Positions 15,435 to 23,450 of a stretch of DNA of 64,000 nt are shown one piece after another. The position numbers were made by a program, and so were the translations under genes. Within the stretch, counting starts at the first letter, position 1. Every line of letters starts with the position of its first letter. The stretch spans positions 62,001 to 126,000 of the forward strand of contig NZ_JAERMK010000017.1 of NCBI RefSeq assembly GCF_016918015.1, given 5' to 3'. Below the pieces are notes generated by a model. The model had not been told where the DNA came from and did not search any database. It was given only the letters and a program-made list of their open reading frames with translations. Source of the stretch: Glycomyces sp. YM15 (GTDB lineage Bacteria > Actinomycetota > Actinomycetes > Mycobacteriales > Micromonosporaceae).

Positions 15435-16525
15435 GCGCCGTCGCCGAAGCGAACGCCGCTTCCCCGACGCAGGTCAAGCTCTCGACCCTCGACAAGTACC
15501 TTCCGGTGTGGATCGGCGCGGCCATGCTCGCGGGCATCGCACTCGGCCAGTGGATCCCCAGCGTCGGCAAGGCGCTCAACGCGGTCCAGATCGGCGGCGT
15601 CTCACTCCCGATCGCCGCCGGGCTGCTGCTCATGATGTACCCGGTGCTGGCGAAGGTCCGCTACGACAAGCTCGACTCGGTGACCGCCGACAAGCGGCTC
15701 CTCGTCTCCTCGATCGTGCTGAACTGGCTCGTCGGCCCCGCGCTCATGTTCGCGCTCGCCTGGGTCTTCCTCCCGGACCTGCCCGAGTTCCGCACCGGCC
15801 TCATCATCGTGGGCCTCGCCCGCTGCATCGCCATGGTCATCATCTGGAACGACCTCGCCTGCGGCGACCGCGAAGCCGCCGCGGTCCTGGTCGCGCTGAA
15901 CTCGGTCTTCCAGGTCATCGCCTTCGGCGCGCTCGGCTGGCTCTACCTCGACGCCCTCCCCAGGTGGCTGGGACTGGACGCCACCGGACTGGAAGTCTCC
16001 GGCTGGGAGATCGCACTCAACGTCGCCGTGTTCCTCGGCGTCCCGCTCGCCGCCGGGTACCTGACCCGCCGCATCGGCGAGCGCCGCAAGGGCCGCGACT
16101 GGTACGAGTCGAGGTTCCTCCCCACGATCGGCCCGTTCGCGCTCTACGGCCTGCTCTTCACCATCGTGGTCCTCTTCGCCCTGCAGGGCGAGGCGATCCT
16201 GAACCAGCCCATGGACGTCGTGCGCATCGCACTCCCGCTGCTCGTCTACTTCGGGCTCATGTGGGCCGGGTCCTTCGCCCTCGGCAAAGGCATCGGCCTG
16301 AGCTACGAACGCTCCACCACGCTCGCGTTCACCGCCGCGGGCAACAACTTCGAACTCGCCATCGCCGTCGCGATCGCGACCTTCGGCGCCGCCTCCGGCC
16401 AGGCCCTGGCCGGGGTGGTGGGCCCGCTCATCGAGGTCCCGGTGCTCGTGGGCCTCGTCTACGTGAGCCTGTGGGCCCGCCGTTTCTTCAACGCCCGACC
16501 GCAAAGGAACACCGCGAATGTCTGA
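15431..16525 (+). CDS. acr3: ACR3-type arsenite efflux permease
   Basis: 364 residues with about ten hydrophobic segments. The family marker GLARCIAMVIIWNDLACGD carries the conserved Cys132, and the C-terminal motif VVGPLIEVPVLVGLVYVSLW matches the conserved Glu-containing helix of ACR3. It exports As(III) across the cell membrane using the proton gradient. It lies between arsR (GTGA overlap) and arsC (8-nt overlap) in a classic arsR-acr3-arsC operon, so it is translationally coupled and arsenite-induced. Confidence 0.95.
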   Translation: MSAVAEANAASPTQVKLSTLDKYLPVWIGAAMLAGIALGQWIPSVGKALNAVQIGGVSLPIAAGLLLMMYPVLAKVRYDKLDSVTADKRLLVSSIVLNWLVGPALMFALAWVFLPDLPEFRTGLIIVGLARCIAMVIIWNDLACGDREAAAVLVALNSVFQVIAFGALGWLYLDALPRWLGLDATGLEVSGWEIALNVAVFLGVPLAAGYLTRRIGERRKGRDWYESRFLPTIGPFALYGLLFTIVVLFALQGEAILNQPMDVVRIALPLLVYFGLMWAGSFALGKGIGLSYERSTTLAFTAAGNNFELAIAVAIATFGAASGQALAGVVGPLIEVPVLVGLVYVSLWARRFFNARPQRNTANV

Positions 16526-16919
16526 GAAGCCTTCCGTCCTCTTCGTCTGCGTCCACAACGCCGGACGCTCCCAGATGGCCGCCGGATGGCTCGCGCACCT
16601 CGCGGGCGACCGCATCGAGGTGCGCTCGGCCGGCTCGGCCCCCGCCGACCAGGTCAACCCCATCGCCGTCGAGGCCATGCGGGAGGTCGGCATCGACATC
16701 GCCGCGCAGCGCCCGAAGATCCTCACCGTGGACGCGGTCGAAGCCTCGGACGTGTGCATCACCATGGGCTGCGGCGACGTCTGCCCGGTCTTCCCCGGGA
16801 AGCGCTACCTCGACTGGACGCTGGACGACCCGGCCGGGCAGGGCATCGCGCCCGTCCGGGTCATCCGCGACGAGATCAAGGCCCGCGTCGAAGGCCTGAT
16901 CAAGGAACTGCTGCCTTAA
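16518..16919 (+). CDS. arsC: Arsenate reductase, low-molecular-weight-phosphatase fold
   Basis: 133 residues. The P-loop is FVCVHNAGRSQM with catalytic Cys11 and Arg17; further Cys at 80, 85 and 89 occur in DVCITMGCGDVCP, and the general acid lies in LDDPAGQ. It converts arsenate to arsenite for export by ACR3, probably with mycothiol or thioredoxin as partner; which cannot be decided by eye. It is the last gene of the operon. Its TAA overlaps the TAA of the convergent permease gene (TTAA at 16916-16919), leaving no room for a terminator between them. Confidence 0.93.
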   Translation: MSEKPSVLFVCVHNAGRSQMAAGWLAHLAGDRIEVRSAGSAPADQVNPIAVEAMREVGIDIAAQRPKILTVDAVEASDVCITMGCGDVCPVFPGKRYLDWTLDDPAGQGIAPVRVIRDEIKARVEGLIKELLP

Positions 16920-17806
16920 CCCTTCACCGCGCCGATGATCACGCCCTTCTTGAAGTGCTTCTGCACGAACGGGTAGATGATCAGCGCGGGGACGATCGCG
17001 ATCATCACGATCGCCATCTTCACCGCCAGGGTCGGCGGCGCGTCCTGCAGGCCCGAGGCCTGCGGGAGCGGCGCCGACTCCACCACGTACGTGCGCAGCA
17101 CCAGCGCGAGCGGCCACTTCCTGGTGTCGTCCAGGTACAGGAACGCGTTGAACCAGTTGTTCCAGTACGCCACCGCGTAGAAGAGCGTGACCACGGCGAT
17201 CACGGCCTTCGACAGCGGCGCCACGATCTGCCACAGCACCCGGAACTCCCCGGCGCCGTCGATCCGCGCCGAGTCGAACAGCTCCTGCGGGATGCTCATG
17301 AAGAACGCCCGGAGCACCACCACGTTGAACGCCGACACGGCCATCGGCAGGATGATCGCCAGGTAGTTGTCGCGCAACCCGATCGCGCTCACCCACAGGT
17401 ACACGGGGATGAGGCCCGGGAAGATCACGAACATCAGCAGCACCGAGAACAGGATCGTCTTGTGCCCGAACGACCCCGGCCGCGACAAGGAGTACGCGCC
17501 GAGGATCGAGACGACCACGCTGATCAACGTTCCGACCGCCGTGATCCCCAGCGAGACCACGAGCGATCGCAGCACCACCGGGTTGCGGAACATCTGCTCG
17601 TATGCGCTGAACGTGATCCCGTCGCCCGGCCACACCACGAGCCCGCCGACGCGGTTCACCGTCTCGCCGCTCGACAGGCTCGTCAACGCGATCGTATAGA
17701 GCGGGAACAGGATCAGCAGCGCGATCACCACGATGCTCGCGCCCTTGACCGCCAGCCCGGCGGCACTCGGCTTCTCTTCCCATGCGGGACGCTTCCGAGA
17801 ACTCAT
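16916..17806 (-). CDS. Carbohydrate ABC transporter permease, LplC/YtcP type
   Basis: 296 residues with six hydrophobic segments. The binding-protein-dependent transport signature appears as MSIPQELFDSARIDGAGEFRVLWQIVAPLSKAV (EAA loop, quoted in short: SARIDGAGE), which docks on the ATPase. The N-terminal helix ALLILFPLYTIALTSLSS and the C-terminus FVQKHFKKGVIIGAVKG are typical of the LplC branch, which handles oligosaccharides in Gram-positive bacteria. It overlaps the upstream permease gene by ATGA. No ATPase gene is in the operon, so a shared MsiK-like ATPase is expected to power it, as in other actinobacteria. Confidence 0.92.
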   Translation of the reverse strand: MSSRKRPAWEEKPSAAGLAVKGASIVVIALLILFPLYTIALTSLSSGETVNRVGGLVVWPGDGITFSAYEQMFRNPVVLRSLVVSLGITAVGTLISVVVSILGAYSLSRPGSFGHKTILFSVLLMFVIFPGLIPVYLWVSAIGLRDNYLAIILPMAVSAFNVVVLRAFFMSIPQELFDSARIDGAGEFRVLWQIVAPLSKAVIAVVTLFYAVAYWNNWFNAFLYLDDTRKWPLALVLRTYVVESAPLPQASGLQDAPPTLAVKMAIVMIAIVPALIIYPFVQKHFKKGVIIGAVKG

Positions 17807-18786
17807 GACTTGGAGTACACCCCCCGCTCGCCCAGCATGTGGGCGAACTTGTTGGCGGCCAGGATCAGCACGAGCCCGACCACGCCCTTGAACAGCCCGG
17901 CCGCGGCCCCGTAATCGAAGTCGCCGGTGCGGATGCCGCTGTAGTACACGAACGTGTCGAAGACCTCCGAGGCCTGCGAACCGACCGCGCTGCGCTGCAG
18001 GAAGAACTGCTCGAACCCGACGTTCAGCGCGTCGCCGAGCCGCAGGATCAGCAGCAGCACGATCACCGGCCGGATCCCCGGCAGCGTGATGTGCCAGAGC
18101 CTGCGCCAGCGCCCGGCCCCGTCCACCGCCGCCGCCTCGTACTGGTTCGGGTCGATCGCGGCCAACGCCGCGAGGAAGATGATCGCCCCGAACCCGGCCT
18201 CCTTCCAGATCGCCTGCGAGGTCACCAGCAGGATGAACGTGTCCGGATCGGTCATCCAGTCCACGCCATCGAACCCGTTGGCGCGCAACGTCTGCGAGAG
18301 CAGACCCGCCCCGCCGAGCATCTGCTGGAAGATCGCGATCACGAGCACCCAGGAGAAGAAGTACGGCAGGTACACCACGCTCTGCAGCGTCGACCGCAGC
18401 CGCTCGGACGCGATCGAGTGCATGAGCAGCGCCAGCGCGATCGGCACCGGGAAGTAGAACACCAGCTGGAACGCGGTGATCCCGAGCGTGTTCAGCATGG
18501 CCCGCGTGAACTCCGGATCGGAGAACAGGACCTGGAAGTGGGTGAACCCGACCAGGCGCGAACCGAAGATGCCGCCGGTGAACGGCTTGTAGTCCTGGAA
18601 GGCGACCACGTTGCCCAGCGTGGGGACCCACCAGAACCCCCATACCAGGATCATCATCGGCGCGGCCATGAGCAGCAGCGGCCAGTCGCGGCGCAGCCGC
18701 TCCCGCCAGTGCGCCTTCGGCTTCGCCTTCCGCTCCGGGGCGTCCCCGGCCGCGGGGGCCGGGGACTTCGTCGTCAACGTGCTCAC
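17803..18786 (-). CDS. Carbohydrate ABC transporter permease, LplB type
   Basis: 327 residues starting at GTG 18786, which overlaps the binding-protein stop by 4 nt (GTGA). A charged N-terminal tail (APERKAKPKAHWRERLRRDW) precedes six hydrophobic segments. The EAA loop reads YEAAAVDGAGRWRRLWHITLPG. FQDYKPFTGG after the first membrane helix is characteristic of LplB-like permeases. It forms the membrane channel together with the LplC-type partner downstream. The tight overlaps show translational coupling of all three genes. Confidence 0.92.
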   Translation of the reverse strand: MSTLTTKSPAPAAGDAPERKAKPKAHWRERLRRDWPLLLMAAPMMILVWGFWWVPTLGNVVAFQDYKPFTGGIFGSRLVGFTHFQVLFSDPEFTRAMLNTLGITAFQLVFYFPVPIALALLMHSIASERLRSTLQSVVYLPYFFSWVLVIAIFQQMLGGAGLLSQTLRANGFDGVDWMTDPDTFILLVTSQAIWKEAGFGAIIFLAALAAIDPNQYEAAAVDGAGRWRRLWHITLPGIRPVIVLLLILRLGDALNVGFEQFFLQRSAVGSQASEVFDTFVYYSGIRTGDFDYGAAAGLFKGVVGLVLILAANKFAHMLGERGVYSKS

Positions 18787-20453
18787 AAGCGGTCGTTGTC
18801 CTCTGCGACCCCGGTGTAGTACTCGCGGGCGGCGTCGCCGACCTTCGCGCGCCAGTCATCGACGATGGTCGCCCACGCGGCGACGTCGCGCTGGCCGCGG
18901 TAGATCTCGTGGTGGGCGTCCTTCATCGGCTCGTTCTCGGCGGAGAGGGAGGAGGGCATCTCGACGCGAAGGCCCTGGAACGGGTGGTCGTCGAGGAACG
19001 CCGCGGCATTGGTCTCCCACGCGTGCTGGGCCTCGACCAGGCCCGGGTACTGGAACTTGAAGTTCGCGTTGGCCCGACCGGACAGGAACAGGTACGTGTT
19101 GGCGACCTCGCTCTGGCCCAACGCGGTCCGCTGCGGCACCCCGTCGGCGTCCACGGTGAAGTGGACGCCTTCGACGCCGTCCCACACCAGGTCCCATTCC
19201 CTGGTGCCGAAGGGCGCCGAGCACCAGTTGGCGACCCGCAGGCACTCCTTGATCCGCTCCTCGGAGAGGTCCTTGCGGATGAAGGTGAACATGCCGGCCG
19301 GGTCGTCGCGCCAGATCGTGGGCGTGCCGCCCGCTTCCTTCGCGAGCGGGTTGACCGCCTGCAGGTCGAAGCCCGGGACGTCGCGGTAGGTGCCCAGCAT
19401 CTCGTGCCAGGCGCCGAGGCCGTCCTCGTAGAACACCGCCTGGCCGGAGCCGATGAGCTCCTTGGCGTTCGTGTTGCGGTCGGCCACGTAGTCGGGGTGG
19501 ACCAGGCCCTTGTCGAAGACCTGCCTGGTGAACTCGATCGCGGCGGCGAACGCCTCGGTCTCGAACTTGTGGACGAGCTTGCCGTCCTCGACCTTCCAGA
19601 GCGTGGGCACGCCCATGGCCTCCTGGACGGTCTGGTCGAGGCTGGCGAACGCCCAGCGGTTCTTCGAGGGGTCGTTCACCTCCTCGGCGATCGCGAGGAG
19701 TTCGTCGAGGTTGGTGGGGTGGTCCAGACCCAGCTGGTCGAGGATGTCCTGGCGCGCGAACAGCGTGTTCGTGTAGGGCGCCCGCTCCCAGGGGATGCCG
19801 AGCAGCGTGCCGCCGAAGACGCCCATCGCCCACGCGGCGGTCGGGTAGCTCGCGAGCAGCGGGTACTCGGCGGCCTTGTCGCCCGCGAGATAGGGCGAGA
19901 GGTCGGCGAACAGCTCGTTCGCGGCCTCGCCGAAGTCGGAGAGGTTCACGATCTCCCAGCCGGGGATCTGGAACATGTCGGGCACATCGCCGCTGGCGAG
20001 GGTGGTGGTGATCTTGTCGAGGTAGTTGTTGCCGTCGGCGATGTTGAACACGACGGTGCCGCCGAGCGCCTCGTTCACCGAGGTGAAGTAGGAGTTGTCC
20101 GGGAGGCCGGGCGGGGCCGGGTTCCACAGTGGTGTGATCGCGGTGATGTCCTCGCCGGTGGTCATCGGCGGCTCGGCGACGGCCTGAACCGGTTCGGCCG
20201 GGCGCGAGAGGTAGCCGGGGGAGACGGTGCCGTCCGGCTGCCCGGGGAGGTCGGGCTCGACCCCGCCCTCGTACGGCGTGTAGGCGGGCAGGAGGTCGGC
20301 GAGCTCGTCGGACCCCGCCGCGGTGCCGTCCGGTCCTTCGTCGAGCGCCGCGCACCCGGCGAGGGAGGCGGCGACCGCGCCTGCCGCTCCGGCCTGGAAG
20401 AGGCCGCGGCGCTGAATGCGGAACGCGGGGACGTTGCTTGAGGTGTCGCCCAT
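18783..20453 (-). CDS. Extracellular sugar-binding lipoprotein, LplA type, Tat-exported
   Basis: 556 residues. The signal region has a twin-arginine motif (QRRGLFQAG, Arg15-Arg16) and a lipobox SLAGC with Cys34, so it is exported folded and lipid-anchored. The long mature domain (with PTLWKVEDGKLVHKFETEAF and IKECLRVANWCSAPFGTREW) matches LplA/family 1 binding proteins of about 550 residues that take oligosaccharides. It is the first gene of a three-gene operon with two permeases. A palindrome TGGTATGACCA lies about 110 nt upstream. The sugar is unknown; LplA-like systems often serve plant-derived oligosaccharides such as rhamnogalacturonan or xylan fragments. Confidence 0.9.
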   Translation of the reverse strand: MGDTSSNVPAFRIQRRGLFQAGAAGAVAASLAGCAALDEGPDGTAAGSDELADLLPAYTPYEGGVEPDLPGQPDGTVSPGYLSRPAEPVQAVAEPPMTTGEDITAITPLWNPAPPGLPDNSYFTSVNEALGGTVVFNIADGNNYLDKITTTLASGDVPDMFQIPGWEIVNLSDFGEAANELFADLSPYLAGDKAAEYPLLASYPTAAWAMGVFGGTLLGIPWERAPYTNTLFARQDILDQLGLDHPTNLDELLAIAEEVNDPSKNRWAFASLDQTVQEAMGVPTLWKVEDGKLVHKFETEAFAAAIEFTRQVFDKGLVHPDYVADRNTNAKELIGSGQAVFYEDGLGAWHEMLGTYRDVPGFDLQAVNPLAKEAGGTPTIWRDDPAGMFTFIRKDLSEERIKECLRVANWCSAPFGTREWDLVWDGVEGVHFTVDADGVPQRTALGQSEVANTYLFLSGRANANFKFQYPGLVEAQHAWETNAAAFLDDHPFQGLRVEMPSSLSAENEPMKDAHHEIYRGQRDVAAWATIVDDWRAKVGDAAREYYTGVAEDNDRL

Positions 20454-20560
20454 GGCGATGCCTTTCGTTGGGGGATACAGGCTGCCGGGAATGGATTCTT
20501 TGGCTGGCTTCACACGCCAAGAAGGGGTGTATGCGCTGGCTGCCGGTGCCATTCTTTTAA

Positions 20561-20571
20561 TGGTATGACCA
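20561..20571. promoter_or_regulatory. Palindrome TGGT-ATG-ACCA, candidate GntR-type operator
   Basis: An 11-bp palindrome in an AT-rich patch upstream of the LplA-type operon. The TGGTNNNACCA form resembles GntR-family sites; no GntR gene is present in the window. Confidence 0.4.
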
Positions 20572-20647
20572 AACAAATATAACCGCTCCGATGAGACGCG
20601 TGCAACACCCCTCCCAAAGGCACCGTCAGTCCGGGTCGTACCAGCGG

Positions 20648-21364
20648 TTAGACGCGTTTGCGACCCCGAGCCTGGAACAGCACCGCCGTCGTCGGCACCG
20701 GGACCATCCGGACCGTCTCCCGGCGGCCGAGGAGCCAGCCCGCGAAGTCGGTCAACTTAGGGCGAATGCCGCGAAGCTCCAGCGCCACATCGTGCTTCGC
20801 GCACGCCGCGACGAGCACCTCGCGGTCCACCAGCAGACGCGGATCATGGACCCCTCGGGTGGCGATGCGCGGCAGACGTTCCGCGACACCGATGGCGAGC
20901 AGGCGGCACATCGCGGTCGCCGCGAGCGTGTCGATCACGAGCAGCCCGCCGGGGCGCAGCAGCCGACACGCCTCCGCGACCGCACGGCGGAGATCGGGCA
21001 CATGCTCCAAGATCTCGCCCGCCACCACGACCTCAGCGCACGCATCGGGCAGCGGCACCGCCAGCACGTCCCCCTGCACGCCCAGCACGCCGTGCTCGGC
21101 GGCCTGCCGCAGCGCCCCCAGCGAGAGGTCCACGCCGATGTGCGTGTAGCCCTTGCCGTCCAGATGCGGCGCCAGGAGTCCGGCCCCGCACCCGAGATCG
21201 ACCAGGACCGCGCCCTCGCCGGGAGCGGGCGGCACCAGAGCGGCCCGCGCCGCCGCCAGCCAGTGCAGCATTGCGAACACCCCTCGCGGCCGCCACCACT
21301 CCCCGGCCAGCCGGTCGTACATCGCAGGGTCATTGGGCGCCAGACGCTCAGGGCTTCCGCTCAT
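20648..21364 (-). CDS. Class I SAM-dependent methyltransferase, UbiG-like
   Basis: 238 residues from ATG 21364 (an upstream GTG-started frame is possible but overlaps the divergent promoter). SAM-binding motif I is VLVDLGCGAGLLAPHL, motif II/III GVDLSLGALRQAAEHGV, and the post-motifs VVAGEILEHVPDLRRAVAEACRLLRPGGLLVIDTL read like UbiG (O-methyltransferase of quinone synthesis). The C-terminal part ends DFAGWLLGRRETVRMVPVPTTAVLF. It is divergent, with a 26-nt gap, from a UbiA-acyl-CoA-dehydrogenase-type III PKS operon. It probably methylates a hydroxyl of that cluster's aromatic product. Confidence 0.85.
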   Translation of the reverse strand: MSGSPERLAPNDPAMYDRLAGEWWRPRGVFAMLHWLAAARAALVPPAPGEGAVLVDLGCGAGLLAPHLDGKGYTHIGVDLSLGALRQAAEHGVLGVQGDVLAVPLPDACAEVVVAGEILEHVPDLRRAVAEACRLLRPGGLLVIDTLAATAMCRLLAIGVAERLPRIATRGVHDPRLLVDREVLVAACAKHDVALELRGIRPKLTDFAGWLLGRRETVRMVPVPTTAVLFQARGRKRV

Positions 21365-21377
21365 CCCGTCAGCGTGG

Positions 21378-21383
21378 CACACT
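21378..21383 (+). promoter_or_regulatory. -10 box (CACACT) of the UbiA operon
   Basis: CACACT ends 7 nt before GTG 21391, fitting a leaderless mRNA; there is no Shine-Dalgarno. Confidence 0.45.
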
Positions 21384-21390
21384 GTGAGCC

Positions 21391-22257
21391 GTGAAGCAGG
21401 TTGCGGCGAGCTGGGCGCTGGTACGGGCCTCCCACCCGCTGCCCGCGGTCGCCGTCTCGGCCGTCGCGGCCGGGCTCGCCATCGGCGCCGACCGCGCGCC
21501 CGCCTCGGCCGCCGTCGCCGTCGCGGCCGTCTTCGCCGGGCAGCTCTCCGTCGGCTGGCTCAACGACCTCATCGACGCCCCCCGCGACGCACGGGTCGGC
21601 CGCACCGACAAGCCCTTGGCGGCCGACGAGATCCGACCCGCCTCGGTGCGCCTCGCATTCCTCGTCTCGGCGTTCGCCGCCGTGAGCCTCACCCTGTTCT
21701 CCGCCCCGCTCGCCGCCGCGGCGCATATCGCCGCCCTCGCCTCGGCCTGGGCCTACGACCTCGGCCTCAAGGCCACCGCCTTCTCGGTGGTGCCCTTCGC
21801 CGTCTCCTTCGGACTCCTGCCCGCGTTCCTCTCGAACGGCGCACCGTTCCCGCCGCCGTGGCTCATCGCGGCGGCCGCGACGCTCGGCTCCGCGGCGCAC
21901 TTCGTGAACGCGCTGCCCGACCTCGCCGACGACGCCGCCACCGGCGTGCGCGGCCTGCCCCACCGCCTCGGCCCGCTGATCAGCCGTTTCGCCACGGCGG
22001 CCCTGGTCCTGACCGCCTCCGTACTGCTGGTGTTCGGCCCGCACGGGCCGCCCTCGCCGCTCGGGCTGGCCACGGTGCCCGCGGCCGTGGGCATCCTCGT
22101 CGTCGGCTTCCTCCTGGACAACCGGCCCCGCTCCAGGGCCGCGTTCCGCGCGGTCATGCTCGTGGCCCTGATCGACGTCGCCTTGCTGCTCCACACTGGA
22201 ATATCCGTCGCGTTATCGGTTGGGGTTGATCGAGCCCGGAGTTCCGGGGGACACTGA
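21391..22257 (+). CDS. UbiA-family prenyltransferase
   Basis: 288 residues with about eight hydrophobic helices. The first Asp-rich motif is WLNDLIDAPRDARVGRTDKP (N-D-x-x-D-x-x-x-D) and the second is PDLADDAATGVRGLPHRLG. Both bind the Mg-diphosphate of the prenyl donor. The enzyme would attach a prenyl chain to an aromatic acceptor at the membrane. It is the first gene of an operon with an acyl-CoA dehydrogenase and a type III polyketide synthase, so the acceptor is likely a polyketide-derived phenol or quinone. No prenyl diphosphate synthase is in the window, so the donor comes from general metabolism. Confidence 0.88.
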   Translation: MKQVAASWALVRASHPLPAVAVSAVAAGLAIGADRAPASAAVAVAAVFAGQLSVGWLNDLIDAPRDARVGRTDKPLAADEIRPASVRLAFLVSAFAAVSLTLFSAPLAAAAHIAALASAWAYDLGLKATAFSVVPFAVSFGLLPAFLSNGAPFPPPWLIAAAATLGSAAHFVNALPDLADDAATGVRGLPHRLGPLISRFATAALVLTASVLLVFGPHGPPSPLGLATVPAAVGILVVGFLLDNRPRSRAAFRAVMLVALIDVALLLHTGISVALSVGVDRARSSGGH

Positions 22258-22262
22258 TCCGC

Positions 22263-23450
22263 ATGACTGCAGCAGAGAGCCCCGGTGAACGAGCGCTCGC
22301 GCTCGCCCGCGAACTCGCGCCCGACCTCGCCGAACGCGCCGCCGTCCACGACGAGCACGGCAGGTTCCCGAAAGCGGACTTCGCCGATCTGCGCGCGGCG
22401 GGCCTGTTCGGGCTCATGGTGCCCGAACGCCTCGGCGGATTCGGCGCCTCGTTCGCCGAGTACTCGCGCGTCGCCTCCGCCCTCGCGCGCGGCGCGGGCT
22501 CCACGGCGCTCGTCTTCAACATGCACGCCTCCGTCACCGGCGCGCTCGCACAGACCCCGGACGACCTCGTGCGCCTGCTCGGCGCCCCGAAGAGCTCCTT
22601 CGAAGCCCGCGACAAGGCGCTCGAAGCCGCGGCGGGCGGCGCGCTGTACGGCGTCGCGATGAGCGAACGCGGCAGCGGCTCGCGTCTTTCGAAGACCTCG
22701 ACCGCATACCGCCGCACCAACGCCGGCTACCGCATCACCGGCAGCAAGGCGTTCGTCTCCGGCGCCGGGCACGTCGACGCCTACCTCGTCACCGCCCGCG
22801 AAGCGGACGCCGAGGAACCGCAGGTCTCCTACTTCCTCGTCCCCGCCGGCGAAGGCATCCGCATCGAGGAGACCTGGGACTCGCTCGGCATGCGCGCCAC
22901 CGGAAGCCAGGACGTCCACTTCGACGTCGAAGTGGACGCCGACGCGCTCCTCGGCGGCGTCGAAGGCCTGACGCTCATGATCGCCGAAGCCATGCCGCAA
23001 TGGCTCGTGGCCTCCTACTCCGCCGTCTACGCGGGCGTCGCCCGCGCCGCCGTGGACGCCGCCGCCGAGCACCTCCGCAGCCGCGGCCTCGGCCGCCTCC
23101 CCGCCGCCCGCGCCAGGCTCGGCCGCGCCGACACCGCCGTGGCCGCCGCCGAACTCGTCGTCGCCGAGACCGCCGCGCGGATCGACACCGCCCCAGGCGA
23201 TCCCGAGACCAACCGCTGGGTCTGGCGGGCGAAGCTCACCGCCGGGGACACCGCCGTCCAAGTCGCCTCCTCCCTGCTCGAAGCCGCCGGCGCCTCCGCG
23301 TCCCGGCGCGGGCACCCCCTCGAACGCCTCTACCGCGACGCCCGCTGCGGCGCACTGCAACCGGCCACCTCCGACGTGTGCGCCGACTGGCTCGGCGTCG
23401 CCGCCCTCGGCGACGACCCCGACCACGACGCCGAGGTCCCGCGATGGTGA
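22263..23450 (+). CDS. Acyl-CoA dehydrogenase-like flavoprotein
   Basis: 395 residues. N-terminal helical domain (DLRAAGLFGLMVPERLGGFG), middle beta domain with FAD contacts (GVAMSERGSGSR, YRITGSKAFVSGAG, DSLGMRATGSQDVHFD), and a C-terminal helical domain (AKLTAGDTAVQVASSLLEAAG). It would oxidise an acyl thioester at the alpha-beta bond, or act as an oxygen-using relative. The usual catalytic Glu could not be assigned by eye. It starts 5 nt after ubiA and overlaps the polyketide synthase gene by 7 nt, so it probably prepares an unsaturated starter or modifies the polyketide chain. Confidence 0.85.
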   Translation: MTAAESPGERALALARELAPDLAERAAVHDEHGRFPKADFADLRAAGLFGLMVPERLGGFGASFAEYSRVASALARGAGSTALVFNMHASVTGALAQTPDDLVRLLGAPKSSFEARDKALEAAAGGALYGVAMSERGSGSRLSKTSTAYRRTNAGYRITGSKAFVSGAGHVDAYLVTAREADAEEPQVSYFLVPAGEGIRIEETWDSLGMRATGSQDVHFDVEVDADALLGGVEGLTLMIAEAMPQWLVASYSAVYAGVARAAVDAAAEHLRSRGLGRLPAARARLGRADTAVAAAELVVAETAARIDTAPGDPETNRWVWRAKLTAGDTAVQVASSLLEAAGASASRRGHPLERLYRDARCGALQPATSDVCADWLGVAALGDDPDHDAEVPRW

